Position numbers and translations under genes: made by a program. Shown here piece by piece: positions 8,970 through 17,388 of a stretch of DNA of 55,454 nt (position 1 is its first letter; each line of letters opens with the position of its first letter). The notes below the pieces were generated by a model. The model saw only the letters and a program-made list of their open reading frames with translations, had not been told where the DNA came from and searched no databases. The stretch spans positions 1 through 55,454 of the forward strand of contig JBAZPO010000019.1 of the NCBI GenBank assembly GCA_041648175.1. The letters are read 5' to 3'. This DNA is from Desulfobaccales bacterium (GTDB lineage Bacteria; Desulfobacterota; Desulfobaccia; Desulfobaccales; 0-14-0-80-60-11).

Positions 8970-10001
8970 TTAACCCTTGATAAATAAGATTACTGCCCCG
9001 GTGAGCATAATGTTCACCAGGCCCAGGGGTAACAGAACCTTCCAGCCCAACTGCATGAGCTGATCAAAACGGAACCGGGGAAAGGTGCCTCTTACCCAGA
9101 TGAAGAAGAAGACCAGGGCAAAGGTTTTGCCCATAAACCAAATAACGGGGGGCAGCACCGGTCCCTGCCAGCCGCCTAAGAACAGGGTGACGGCCAGGGC
9201 CGAAGCCACGATAATGTGGATATATTCCCCCATCATGAACAGGGCCCACTTCATGGAGCTGTATTCGGTCTGGTAGCCGGCCACCAACTCGTTTTCGCAC
9301 TCGATGAGGTCGAAGGGCGTCCGGCCGCATTCCGCCAGGGCCGCAATGATGAAGACCACAAAGCCCAGGGGCTGGTAAACCACGAAGGGGATGCACTTCT
9401 GGGCCTCGACGATCTTGACGGTACTTAAAGACCCGGCCAGCATGATCACGCCGACGACGGAAAGCCCCATGGCCAACTCGTAGCTGACCATCTGGGCGCA
9501 GAGACGAAGCGCGCCCAACAAGGAATACTTGTTGTTGGAGGCCCAGCCGCCGAGGATCGCGCCATACACCCCGAGAGATGCCACCGCGAAGATGTAGAGC
9601 AGGCCGATGTTGGTGTCGGCGATCACGCCCTGATTCAAGTGGGCCACGGTCAGGTCGATCTTGTAGCCGTAAAGGGTGATCTCCGGGGGCAGGATTTCGC
9701 CGGCGAAGGGGATGACCGCAAAGGGCAGGAGCGCTGCCCCGGCCGTGAGGACCGGCGCCAGGATAAACAGGACCTTGTTGGCTCCCGGCGGCGTGAAGTC
9801 CTCTTTGAACATGAGCTTGAGAACGTCAGCCAGAGGCTGAAACAAGCCCCAGGGGCCTACCCGGTTGGGGCCGTACCGCAGTTGGATGAAACCCAGGACC
9901 TTGCGTTCCAGGAGTACCGTGTAGGCTACGCAGGTAAGCAGGACCCCCATCACCACGGCGATCTTTAGGACGCTGATCAGTATTAAGAGGGGCAGATTCA
10001 T
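8970..10001 (-). CDS. nuoH: NADH-quinone oxidoreductase subunit H
   Basis: Membrane subunit of complex I that forms much of the quinone chamber, 343 residues with about eight helices. Family signatures include LLERKVLGFIQLRYGPNRVG (residues about 29-48) and a later acidic loop, PFDLIECENELVAGYQTEYS, which in known structures carries the Glu/Asp residues of the E-channel. The gap to nuoG is 4 bases. Full length. Confidence 0.97.
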   Translation of the reverse strand: MNLPLLILISVLKIAVVMGVLLTCVAYTVLLERKVLGFIQLRYGPNRVGPWGLFQPLADVLKLMFKEDFTPPGANKVLFILAPVLTAGAALLPFAVIPFAGEILPPEITLYGYKIDLTVAHLNQGVIADTNIGLLYIFAVASLGVYGAILGGWASNNKYSLLGALRLCAQMVSYELAMGLSVVGVIMLAGSLSTVKIVEAQKCIPFVVYQPLGFVVFIIAALAECGRTPFDLIECENELVAGYQTEYSSMKWALFMMGEYIHIIVASALAVTLFLGGWQGPVLPPVIWFMGKTFALVFFFIWVRGTFPRFRFDQLMQLGWKVLLPLGLVNIMLTGAVILFIKG

Positions 10002-10005
10002 ATTC

Positions 10006-12612
10006 TCAACCCTTTTGGATGGTCACGCGCACCAGGTTGGAGTTTAAGGTTAAATCGTTGGCTGCCGGGGCGGCGAAATGCTCCGGCAGAAACACCACAC
10101 CCGCAGGCATCTCGTTGGTCAGTTTTACCGGCACCGTGATTTCCCCGTGGGAGGAAATGACCTTGGCGGCGTCACCTGCGGCCAACCCCAGGCTTTGGGC
10201 GTCTTCGGGACTCATCTTCAAGAGCGCCGCTTTGGTGACGACCATGGTGCCGCAGGGGTGATGGGTGGTAAACGACCCGGAGTGCTGCAAGGATTTGCCG
10301 ACGATCAGGGTGTAAGGCCGACGGCCGGGCAGGCTCAAGTCCACCTCGAAGGGCACGAAGGTGCCGCTCAAGCTCGCCTTGATCTTGGGACACGGCGTAC
10401 TCAGCTTGGGTGCAACGCCTGCCCACAGGGGCATCTTCTTGGCCAATTCCTTGAAGATTTCCTTGGGGCTGGTGTACTTGAGGCCGGCAAACCCCATCCT
10501 GACTGCAACCTGGCTGATGATCTGCCAGTCGGGCCGCACGCCGTTCACGGGCAAGGCCTGGCTGATCAGACCCAACTGACCGGTGCTGCTGATAAAGGTC
10601 CCGTCCTGCTCGGCATGCACCGCCACCGGAAGGACCACCTGGGCCAGCTTGGCGGTCTCCGTCAGGAAGGCGTCTTGCACAACGATGAACGGCACCTTCT
10701 TCAGGAGCTTTTCCACCCGGCTCTTATGGGGAAGAGAGCGGAGCAGGTCGCCGCCCAAGAGGTACAAGGCTTTGGGAGCGGCGGGGTCGTCTTTCTCCAG
10801 GAGGTCCAGGACCTCTTCAAGGGTGGCGCCGGGCTCGTGACCTTCAACCGGAACATAGCCGGGACCCATGTCCGGCAGGACGCCCACTTCGCTGACGCCC
10901 CGGGAGTTGTTCTTCTCGGCTATGGGGTACAGAGCGGAACCGGGTGTTTCGGGTTTCCCCACCAGCAGGAACAGATCGGCCAGGGCCAGGGCGTTTTGTT
11001 GGCCCTTATCCTGGGCGAGCAGTTCGGTGCCGAAGATGATAGCCGGGGCCTGGGCCTGGGCCAACAGGGCCGCGACTTCTTTGAGGACGCTTTCCTCCAC
11101 CCCGGTCTTGGTGGTGATTTCTTTGGGGGTGAGTTTGATGCTCTCTTTGAACTCGTCGAGGCCTTTGGCCTTTATGGCCGGGGACCAGTCGGGGTTATCC
11201 GCCAGGAAGAATTTTATCAGGCCGGCGATGAGAATGCGTTCGCTCCCGGGCTTATAGCGCAGAGACAGGCTGGCGTAGCGGTCGAACTTGGTCTTGCGGG
11301 GATTGGCCATTATTAGCCGGAAGTTCTCCCGCTCTTTGGCTTCCATGAGCTGCCAGCCCAGGGGCGGCATTTCCGGGGTGACGTCGGTGTCCACCACCAG
11401 GACCACGTCGGCCTTGGCGAGATCCTCCAGTTTCCCCAGGACAAAGGGGAAGCCGCTGCCGGTGGCCTCTTCCTTCACATCGAAGGTTGAGTTGAAGGGC
11501 GGCTTCAAAGCGCTGCTGACTTCGATTCCTTCGACGTTGGGCAGGCCAAAGACCTCGGATAAGGCCTTGATGGCCCGGACATAGTTATAACGGCCCGGGT
11601 TGTCCAGTTGGTTGGTGGCGAGGCCCTGCCGGAAGAATTTCTGGAAGGTAAAATTCGCTTCGTTGGTGGCCCGGGGCGAACCGACGCCGTAAACCGCCTT
11701 GGCGCCGCCGGCCTCCACCGTCTCTTTTAACTTGGCGGCCACCAAGTCCAGGGCTTCGTCCCAGGAGGCTTCCCTGAAGTTGCCGTTCTCCCGGATGAGC
11801 GGGGTCTTCAAACGGTCCGGCGCTTCCACCACCGGCCAGCCGAAGCGGCCCCGGCCGCAGAGCAGCACGCTGTCTTCATTCAAGACCCGCATGATCTTGC
11901 CGTCTTTGGTGTGTACCTGGTAGGTGCAGCCGCCGCCGCAGAAGGGGCAAGCGATCTCGGTTTTGGCAACTTCCCAGGACCGGGAGCGGTACTTGAACTG
12001 TTTGTTGATCAGGGCGCCAACCGGGCAGATGTCGATGCAGGAGCCGCAGAACTCGCAGTCCAGGGGCTGGGCGCCGCTGGCCAGTTCGGTGAAGTAGCCC
12101 CGCAGCGTGAAGTTGATAGCCATGGCCCCGACCCGGTCCCGGCAGATGCGCACGCAGCGGCCGCAGGTGACGCAGCGGTCGGGGTGGCGCTCAACCAGTT
12201 GGGAGACGTAGTCCGGATTGGGATCAAGTTTGACCGCGTCCAGGTCCACCGTGGGCACGCCCAGGGCATGGGTCAAATCCTGAAGCTCGCATTCCCCGCC
12301 CTTGTCGCAGATGGGGCATTCCAGGGCATGGTTGATAAGCACCAGCTTCATCAATTCCTGGCGCAAGGCCAAAAGCTTTGGCGAGTTGGTCACCACCTCC
12401 ATGCCTTCGTTCACGGTGGTGGCGCAGGCCGGCAGAGGCCGTGGCGGCCCGGGCTTGATCTCCACCACGCAGATGCGGCAAGAGCCGATGGGTTTCAACG
12501 CCGGGTGATAGCAGAGGAAGGGGATGAAAATCCCGTTCTCTTTGGCCACTTCCAGAACGGTCTTACCCGGTTCTGCCTGGATGGCTCGGCCGTCGATGGT
12601 CAGATTTACCAT
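10006..12612 (-). CDS. nuoG: NADH-quinone oxidoreductase subunit G
   Basis: Large iron-sulfur subunit of complex I, 868 residues. Visible cofactor sites: a 2Fe-2S ferredoxin domain (Cys34, 45, 48, 63), the His-Cys3 site (His95, Cys99, 102, 108), two ferredoxin-like 4Fe-4S motifs (Cys147-157 and Cys186-196) and an N7-type motif (Cys222, 225, 229, 252). The remaining 600 residues are a molybdopterin-oxidoreductase-like fold, inactive in complex I, ending in a molydop-binding C-terminal domain. The cluster at 186-196 may correspond to part of a shared N4-type arrangement, but my assignment of names is tentative. A 134-base gap holds repeats before the next gene upstream. Confidence 0.97.
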   Translation of the reverse strand: MVNLTIDGRAIQAEPGKTVLEVAKENGIFIPFLCYHPALKPIGSCRICVVEIKPGPPRPLPACATTVNEGMEVVTNSPKLLALRQELMKLVLINHALECPICDKGGECELQDLTHALGVPTVDLDAVKLDPNPDYVSQLVERHPDRCVTCGRCVRICRDRVGAMAINFTLRGYFTELASGAQPLDCEFCGSCIDICPVGALINKQFKYRSRSWEVAKTEIACPFCGGGCTYQVHTKDGKIMRVLNEDSVLLCGRGRFGWPVVEAPDRLKTPLIRENGNFREASWDEALDLVAAKLKETVEAGGAKAVYGVGSPRATNEANFTFQKFFRQGLATNQLDNPGRYNYVRAIKALSEVFGLPNVEGIEVSSALKPPFNSTFDVKEEATGSGFPFVLGKLEDLAKADVVLVVDTDVTPEMPPLGWQLMEAKERENFRLIMANPRKTKFDRYASLSLRYKPGSERILIAGLIKFFLADNPDWSPAIKAKGLDEFKESIKLTPKEITTKTGVEESVLKEVAALLAQAQAPAIIFGTELLAQDKGQQNALALADLFLLVGKPETPGSALYPIAEKNNSRGVSEVGVLPDMGPGYVPVEGHEPGATLEEVLDLLEKDDPAAPKALYLLGGDLLRSLPHKSRVEKLLKKVPFIVVQDAFLTETAKLAQVVLPVAVHAEQDGTFISSTGQLGLISQALPVNGVRPDWQIISQVAVRMGFAGLKYTSPKEIFKELAKKMPLWAGVAPKLSTPCPKIKASLSGTFVPFEVDLSLPGRRPYTLIVGKSLQHSGSFTTHHPCGTMVVTKAALLKMSPEDAQSLGLAAGDAAKVISSHGEITVPVKLTNEMPAGVVFLPEHFAAPAANDLTLNSNLVRVTIQKG

Positions 12613-12639
12613 AGTTCAATCCCGTGTTAACTGCGTTGG

Positions 12640-12740
12640 GCTTGAAGCTGTCAGCTTTCAGCTATCAGCATTCAGCTTTTAATGTAGGGTGGGCACGCCC
12701 ATCCTTTGTTATATGTATTGGCGGGCAACTGCCCGCTTAC
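12640..12740. repeat. Tandem TCAGC-type repeats plus two GGGC hairpins
   Basis: Between nuoG and the upstream exported-protein gene there is a degenerate tandem of TCAGC units (about 12648-12680), a GGGTGGGC/GCCCATCC hairpin with one mismatch (about 12687-12703), and a 7-base perfect hairpin GCGGGCA/TGCCCGC (12721-12736). They lie inside the operon and break its otherwise tight spacing. Confidence 0.6.
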
Positions 12741-12746
12741 AGTTGC

Positions 12747-13130
12747 CTAAGTGTCAAGCCTCTCTAGAGAGATTACCTTATAAATCGGGGACTTGAGCGG
12801 CCCGGTCTTATTGGCGTCGCAGGTCAGCTTTACTTTCCACCCCAGGCCCGTGCTCATCTTGGGGGACAACACTGCGGTGGCTCCGGTCGGCCCGATCACC
12901 TCGAACCTCTTTGCATCTTCAAGGGAAAGGCGAAACTGGATATTGGGGTGTTCATCCAGCCGCACTACATAAAAAATATCCTTCTTGTTGACGTCCAGCT
13001 CGGTCCCCTTGGCGATCTCCGTGATTTTGCCGGTAAAAGTCTTGGTGGCTTGAGCAAAAACAGCCCCCACACCGGCCATCAGGAGGACCAGCGTCAATCC
13101 CAGGACAATTTTACCGTTGCGGGTCGCCAT
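12747..13130 (-). CDS. Small exported protein inside the nuo operon, function unknown
   Basis: A protein of 127 residues with a clear Sec signal peptide (residues about 1-26, basic start, hydrophobic core, AVFAQA before the likely cut). The mature part of about 100 residues looks beta-rich and has one Cys, so no disulfide or metal site is obvious. I do not recognise a family. It sits between nuoD and nuoG, where many operons carry nuoE and nuoF, and the spacing to nuoD (39 bases) fits co-transcription. A periplasmic accessory role for complex I is possible, but a passenger gene is equally possible. Confidence 0.7.
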   Translation of the reverse strand: MATRNGKIVLGLTLVLLMAGVGAVFAQATKTFTGKITEIAKGTELDVNKKDIFYVVRLDEHPNIQFRLSLEDAKRFEVIGPTGATAVLSPKMSTGLGWKVKLTCDANKTGPLKSPIYKVISLERLDT

Positions 13131-13169
13131 AATTTACCCAAGTTTAAAGTGGCAAGCGGGACGCCCGCC

Positions 13170-14372
13170 CTACCTATCCACGTCCGCCAGGACGATGTCC
13201 ATGGTGCCGATCATCGCGATCATATCCGACAGCAGTCTGCCCTGGCATAGCTTATCCAGGGAGGCCAGCACCACAAAGGAAGGGGTCCTGACCTTGATCC
13301 GGAAAGGCTTAGGCCCGCCGTCGCTGACGATGTAGAAGCCCATTTCGCCTTTAGGGGCCTCGATGCACTGGTAGACTTCACCCTTGGGCGGCGTGATGCC
13401 TTCCTGGATCAATTTAAAATGGTTGATCAGGCTGGCGATGTCGGTGTAGACCTTTTCTTTGGGCGGCAGAGACACCCTGGGGTCGGCACACTTGATGTCG
13501 CCGGGCTCAGTCTGGGCGATCTTTTTCAGGGCCTGCTCAACGATACGGTTGGCCTGGAGCATCTCCTGCATCCGCACCATATACCGGGAGTAGGTGTCGC
13601 CCTTTTGAGTTCCCAGGGGGACCTCGAACTCGAATTCGTCATAGCTGGAGTACGGGTTATCCCGGCGCAGATCCCAATCAATTCCGGAGCCCCGGGCCAT
13701 GGGACCGGACCAACCCCAGTCCAGCGCGTCTGCGGCGCTCATGGTGCCCACGTCCATGGTGCGCTGATGCCAGATGACGTTTTTGGTCAGGAGGTTGTCG
13801 TAGTCCTGCCAGAGCTTGGGGAAGGACTTGACGAACTCCATAGCCGCCGGGATGAAGCCCTCGGGTAAGTCAGCGGCCAGGCCGCCGATCCGGAAATAGA
13901 GCGGAAACATGCGGGCGCCTGAGGCCATTTCGCACAGGTCCATGATCTTTTCCCGCTCCCTGAAGGCGTAGAACAACGGGGTCATGGCGCCTAAGTCGTG
14001 GCCATGGGTGCCCAGCCAGAAGAGGTGGGAGGCGATCCGGGTTAATTCCGCGATCATTATCCGGATATACTGGGCCCGTTTGGGAACCTCGACGTCCAGG
14101 AGCTTTTCCACCGCCAGGCAGAAGCCGAAGTTGTTGACCTCGCCGGCCAGGTAGTCAATCCGGTTCATCAGGGGCAGGCACTTGTGGTAAGTGCGGTACT
14201 CGCACATCTTCTCGATGCCGCGGTGGAGGTAACCGATGTCCGGGTCGGCGCTGACAATGAGCTCGCCGTCCAGCTCCACCAGGACCCGAAGGACCCCGTG
14301 GGTGCTGGGGTGTGACGGACCCACGTTCAGCAGCATGGTTTCGGTGCGTTTCATGGGTTCAGCTGGGTTCAT
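13170..14372 (-). CDS. nuoD: NADH-quinone oxidoreductase subunit D (49 kDa)
   Basis: Quinone-site subunit of complex I, 400 residues, related to the large subunit of NiFe hydrogenases. The N-terminal loop LNVGPSHPSTHGVLR carries the conserved His, and the DPDIGYLHRGIEKMCE block follows. I start it at 14372 (protein MNPAEP...) because GGAAG lies just upstream and the extra 27 residues of the longer frame are unlike the family. NuoC and NuoD are separate genes here, not fused. The gap to nuoC is 93 bases and includes a GC hairpin. Confidence 0.95.
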   Translation of the reverse strand: MNPAEPMKRTETMLLNVGPSHPSTHGVLRVLVELDGELIVSADPDIGYLHRGIEKMCEYRTYHKCLPLMNRIDYLAGEVNNFGFCLAVEKLLDVEVPKRAQYIRIMIAELTRIASHLFWLGTHGHDLGAMTPLFYAFREREKIMDLCEMASGARMFPLYFRIGGLAADLPEGFIPAAMEFVKSFPKLWQDYDNLLTKNVIWHQRTMDVGTMSAADALDWGWSGPMARGSGIDWDLRRDNPYSSYDEFEFEVPLGTQKGDTYSRYMVRMQEMLQANRIVEQALKKIAQTEPGDIKCADPRVSLPPKEKVYTDIASLINHFKLIQEGITPPKGEVYQCIEAPKGEMGFYIVSDGGPKPFRIKVRTPSFVVLASLDKLCQGRLLSDMIAMIGTMDIVLADVDR

Positions 14373-14465
14373 ATGACTTCCCGCATGGCCGCAGGTTTTT
14401 AGCCCGCGTAAGTTATATGCTCTAAATCGGCGCAGGCGGACGGCCTGCGGCAACAGTTCGCCTAA

Positions 14466-14921
14466 TTACATTCCCCGTAAGGGATAATCTTTGCGCTGGG
14501 GATGGCCCACCCAGTCTCCGGGCATGAGGATGCGCCGCAGGTCCGGATGGCCTTTGAAGCGTATGCCCATCATGTCGTAAATCTCGCGCTCGTGCCAGTT
14601 GGCCGTGGACCATACTGCGGCGACGGAAGCGATGGACGGGGCCTGATCATCCGCCAGCCGCGTCTTTAAGGTGATGCGGCTGTGGTGTTTGTGGCTATAA
14701 AGGTTATAGACCACGCCGAACCGGGGGCTATCGGGCGAGTAATCCATGCCCGCAATCATGGAGAGATACTTGCAGCCGGTGTCATGACCATCTTTGAGCG
14801 CGGTGCAGATCTCTACGATCTTCTCGGGCTTGACGATGACGGTGGTATCGCCGCGAAACTCCACCACTTCCACCACTTCGTCGGCAAACTTTTCTTCGAG
14901 CAAGGCGAGGGCCTGTTTCAT
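14466..14921 (-). CDS. nuoC: NADH-quinone oxidoreductase subunit C (30 kDa)
   Basis: Peripheral-arm structural subunit of complex I, 151 residues. The signature WHEREIYDMMGIRFKGHPDL followed by RRILMPGDW (residues about 110-140) is clear. The start overlaps the nuoB stop by 4 bases (ATGA). It is a short form without extra domains. Confidence 0.96.
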   Translation of the reverse strand: MKQALALLEEKFADEVVEVVEFRGDTTVIVKPEKIVEICTALKDGHDTGCKYLSMIAGMDYSPDSPRFGVVYNLYSHKHHSRITLKTRLADDQAPSIASVAAVWSTANWHEREIYDMMGIRFKGHPDLRRILMPGDWVGHPQRKDYPLRGM

Positions 14922-15436
14922 GCCGCCTCCTCCCGCCGGAGCTGCAGGCGTTCCTTGTACTGCTTGGTCAGGAAGGGATCTTTTAAGATGGTCTCATGGA
15001 GCTTCAAAATCCCATATAATAAACCTTCCGGCCGGGGCGGGCAGCCGGGCACGTAGACATCCACCGGCAGGTAGGTGTCGATGCCCTGGACCACGGCATA
15101 GGAGTCGAAAATCCCGCCGGAGGTGGCGCAGGCGCCCATGGCGATGACCCACTTGGGTTCGCTCATCTGGTCATAGACCCGCTGGATGGCCGGCATCATC
15201 TTTTTGCACACGGTGCCGGCGATGATGATCACGTCCGCCTGGCGGGGGCTGGCCCTAAAGGCTTCCATGCCGAAGCGGGCGATGTCCCAGCGATTGGCCG
15301 CGGTGCAGATCATCTCGATGGCGCAGCAGGCCAGGCCGAAGGTGGCGGGCCACAGGGAGTTCTTCCGGCCCCAGTCCACCAGCTTCTCCAGGGTGGTGGT
15401 CAAGACGTTATAGCCAAGATGTTCTTCAATACCCAT
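14918..15436 (-). CDS. nuoB: NADH-quinone oxidoreductase subunit B (cluster N2)
   Basis: Carries the terminal 4Fe-4S cluster N2 that reduces quinone. It has 172 residues from the start chosen at 15436, where GGAG lies 8 bases upstream; a longer frame would add MERY. The N2 ligands are visible as the tandem Cys37-Cys38 (in GLACCAIEM), Cys103 (GACATSGG) and Cys132 (VPGCPPRPE). It is followed directly by nuoC. Confidence 0.97.
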   Translation of the reverse strand: MGIEEHLGYNVLTTTLEKLVDWGRKNSLWPATFGLACCAIEMICTAANRWDIARFGMEAFRASPRQADVIIIAGTVCKKMMPAIQRVYDQMSEPKWVIAMGACATSGGIFDSYAVVQGIDTYLPVDVYVPGCPPRPEGLLYGILKLHETILKDPFLTKQYKERLQLRREEAA

Positions 15437-15448
15437 GTAACGCTCCAC

Positions 15449-15468
15449 GGCGGGCGAGGACGCCCGCC
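15449..15468. repeat. GGCGGGCG/CGCCCGCC hairpin
   Basis: An 8-base perfect stem (15449-15456 with 15461-15468, loop AGGA), followed by CCTACC, between nuoA and nuoB. It belongs to the same kind of GGGCG...CGCCC-CTAC palindrome seen at 13156, 17353, 32658 and 36431 and inside the MITE-like element. Confidence 0.6.
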
Positions 15469-15481
15469 CTACCGGATTATG

Positions 15482-15838
15482 CTATTCCCACTCCAGGGCG
15501 CCCTTGCCCCACACGTACACCAGGCCCACCGTCAGGATGCCGATGAACACCAGCATCTCGACGAACCCGAACCAGCCCAGGGATTTGAAGATTACCGCCC
15601 AGGGATAGAAGAAAATCGCTTCAATGTCGAACACGATAAAGAACATGGCGATGACGTAGAAGCGCACCGTGTAGCGGCTGCGGGCGTCGCCGATGGGGTC
15701 CATGCCGCATTCGTACGGCAGGTCCTTGGCGGGGAAATGCTTCTTTTTGCCCAGAACTTCGGACAAAAACACCATGACGCCCACCAGCCCGATGGCGATA
15801 ACCATGTAAATCAGAACCGGTAAATAATCGATCAGCAT
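15482..15838 (-). CDS. nuoA: NADH-quinone oxidoreductase subunit A
   Basis: Small membrane subunit of complex I, 118 residues and three helices. The conserved loop LPYECGMDPIGDAR (with the Cys of the quinone-site loop) and the following helix VRFYVIAMFFIVFDIEAIF are diagnostic. AAGG lies 8 bases before the ATG. The upstream neighbour is the AT-rich membrane gene that separates the structural genes A-N from nuoEF. Confidence 0.97.
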   Translation of the reverse strand: MLIDYLPVLIYMVIAIGLVGVMVFLSEVLGKKKHFPAKDLPYECGMDPIGDARSRYTVRFYVIAMFFIVFDIEAIFFYPWAVIFKSLGWFGFVEMLVFIGILTVGLVYVWGKGALEWE

Positions 15839-15865
15839 AGGGATAACCTTAAAAATGTTTTTAAA

Positions 15866-15875
15866 TCAATTAATT
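15866..15875. repeat. Direct repeat TCAATTAATT, left copy
   Basis: The ten bases recur exactly at 16845-16854, so the pair brackets the AT-rich membrane gene; the left copy overlaps its stop codon. With two more bases the left copy is a perfect palindrome (15866-15877). This could be a target duplication, but such AT-rich decamers can also arise by chance. Confidence 0.4.
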
Positions 15876-16802
15876 GATACCTTTAATTATTGCATCAAGT
15901 TTATCCTTATCAAATGTTAAGCATAAAAATTCATACAGTTTATTATATAAAGGCATATTAAATTTAGCAGGACCGTCATGTCCAACCAGTTCCAAGAGTG
16001 GAGTGGAATCTTGAAAAATCTTATTAAAGTGAAGTTCAAAGACTTGAGCTTCATTTTTCCCTATAACTTCATACGCTGGAGAATAAGATATTGCACTATC
16101 TGAGATATAGAAGCCTATTATAGCGTTTTCATTTACCTTATGATATGAAAAATAAGGCGCTTCATGAGAAACTCTAATCCGTAATTGCGCTTTTGAGTCA
16201 AATTCTACTTCTTTGATAATTTCAAATAATCGTTTACAAATACCAATAGTTTTAGCTATATAATCAATCATAGCTTCATATTCTTTTCCTTCTTCTTTAG
16301 CTATGAGCTTAACATATTCAGTTTGAGGATCAAGAAATATGATTCGAATCTTGCAGCCTTCTGATAATCTTTTTGCTATTGTTTCTTCAGCCGAATCGCC
16401 AAAATCTTGTCTTAAATTGTGATCAATTCTGTGAAGAACTGAGCGTCCAAAACAGTTAATCTCTTGAGGTTCATTTGATAACACCCAATCATTATAAATA
16501 TCATAATTTGACAACCTATCTCTAGTTATGAGGCGCATTCCCGGAGGATCAGGTTTAGTTCCTGGTAGCTTATCTATTACTTTTGCGGCTATTTCATTTC
16601 CTATATCTTCGGTTTCTCTTTTGAGAATGCACAATTCTCTAAATAAACTTAAAACTCCTGTAACTATCGATGCCGAACCCAAGAACGTTATTATTTTATT
16701 TGTTACTTCTTCTTTAATCCAAAAGCTAAATGACAATAAAGCTATTCCTATCAATAATAATGCTACAGAGAATAAGGCTCTAATAATCTTCCCTGATCCC
16801 AT
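15870..16802 (-). CDS. Membrane protein with possible phospholipase D-like domain, AT-rich insert in the nuo operon
   Basis: A protein of 310 residues with two adjacent membrane helices (about 8-30 and 36-55), a short charged linker, then a cytosolic domain of about 220 residues. The segment CKIRIIFLDPQTE, a later LRIRVSH, and a strand with IGFYISDSAISYSP resemble phospholipase D-fold domains of the DUF5919 kind, but no HKD catalytic motif is present, so the assignment is tentative. The gene is far more AT-rich than its neighbours and uses AT-ending codons, which points to transfer. It lies in the same direction inside the nuo operon between the glcG-like gene and nuoA (31-base gap), so it may be co-transcribed. 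Domains of this shape are common in bacterial sensing and defence proteins; a role here is not established. Confidence 0.7.
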   Translation of the reverse strand: MGSGKIIRALFSVALLLIGIALLSFSFWIKEEVTNKIITFLGSASIVTGVLSLFRELCILKRETEDIGNEIAAKVIDKLPGTKPDPPGMRLITRDRLSNYDIYNDWVLSNEPQEINCFGRSVLHRIDHNLRQDFGDSAEETIAKRLSEGCKIRIIFLDPQTEYVKLIAKEEGKEYEAMIDYIAKTIGICKRLFEIIKEVEFDSKAQLRIRVSHEAPYFSYHKVNENAIIGFYISDSAISYSPAYEVIGKNEAQVFELHFNKIFQDSTPLLELVGHDGPAKFNMPLYNKLYEFLCLTFDKDKLDAIIKGIN

Positions 16803-16844
16803 TGCTAAGTTCCTTCATTAAGCTGCTTAATTAAATTTATAAAT

Positions 16845-16854
16845 TCAATTAATT
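16845..16854. repeat. Direct repeat TCAATTAATT, right copy
   Basis: Second copy of the decamer at 15866-15875, in the AT-rich leader upstream of the membrane gene. See the left copy for the caveat that AT-richness makes chance matches easier. Confidence 0.4.
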
Positions 16855-16923
16855 AAAAATATCCATGCATCAAAAAATTGCCCTATGGTTAGCGCCTCCT
16901 TACATTTTATCTGTTTTTTTGAT

Positions 16924-17328
16924 CTATAGGGCCGCAGCCCCGGCCGCAGCCACCGCCTGGTCTTGCTCCACGGCCCCGCCGCTCACCCCGATGGCGCCGA
17001 TCACGGTGTCCCCATCTTTAAGAGGGATGCCCCCGGGAAAAATAATGAGGCGGCCATCATTGCTGGCGTGGATGCCGTAGAGCGGTTGCCCCGGCTGGCA
17101 CAAGGGGGCCAGGGTTTTGGTCTCCATATTGAAGGCCCGGGCGGTGTAGGCTTTGTTCATGGCGATGTTGATGGAGCCCAGCCAGGCGCCGTCCTGACGC
17201 TCAAAGGCCACCAAGTTATTGCCCTCGTCCACCACGGCGATGTTCATGGGAACCTTGATCTCTTTGGCCTTGGCTTTGGCCGCATCGATGAGGCGCAAGG
17301 CAGTTTCAAGATCTATTTTTTTCGCCAT
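16924..17328 (-). CDS. GlcG/HbpS-family (DUF336) protein
   Basis: A protein of 134 residues covering a single GlcG/HbpS domain. Typical blocks are the N-terminal helix LETALRLIDAAKAKAKEI, then PMNIAVVDEGNNLVAFERQDGA, a KAYTAR segment, and the glycine-rich end GGIPLKDGDTVIGAIGVSG. Family members bind haem or small ligands and some act as redox sensors, while others are corrinoid-related accessory proteins. It has no signal peptide, so it is cytosolic. It follows nuoEF by 60 bases within the operon, suggesting a link to complex I expression or cofactor status; this is inference. Confidence 0.85.
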   Translation of the reverse strand: MAKKIDLETALRLIDAAKAKAKEIKVPMNIAVVDEGNNLVAFERQDGAWLGSINIAMNKAYTARAFNMETKTLAPLCQPGQPLYGIHASNDGRLIIFPGGIPLKDGDTVIGAIGVSGGAVEQDQAVAAAGAAAL

Positions 17329-17352
17329 GACAAATACCTTAGTGCCGAATGA

Positions 17353-17373
17353 GGGCGGGTTTGAAACCCGCCC
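17353..17373. repeat. GGGCGGGTTT/AAACCCGCCC hairpin
   Basis: A 10-base perfect inverted repeat around a single G, followed by CCTACAA, between nuoEF and the glcG-like gene. It is part of the family of intergenic GGGCG palindromes in this window and may trim or weaken downstream transcription of the operon. Confidence 0.6.
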
Positions 17374-17388
17374 CTACAATATCATTTG

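Noticed and set aside
10078..11316. A 412-residue open frame on the plus strand
   Set aside because: It is antisense to nuoG, has no family resemblance and reflects the GC-rich codon pattern of the real gene.
16845..16854. Decamer direct repeat as proven target-site duplication
   Set aside because: AT-rich palindromic decamers arise easily by chance in AT-rich DNA; reported only as a candidate.
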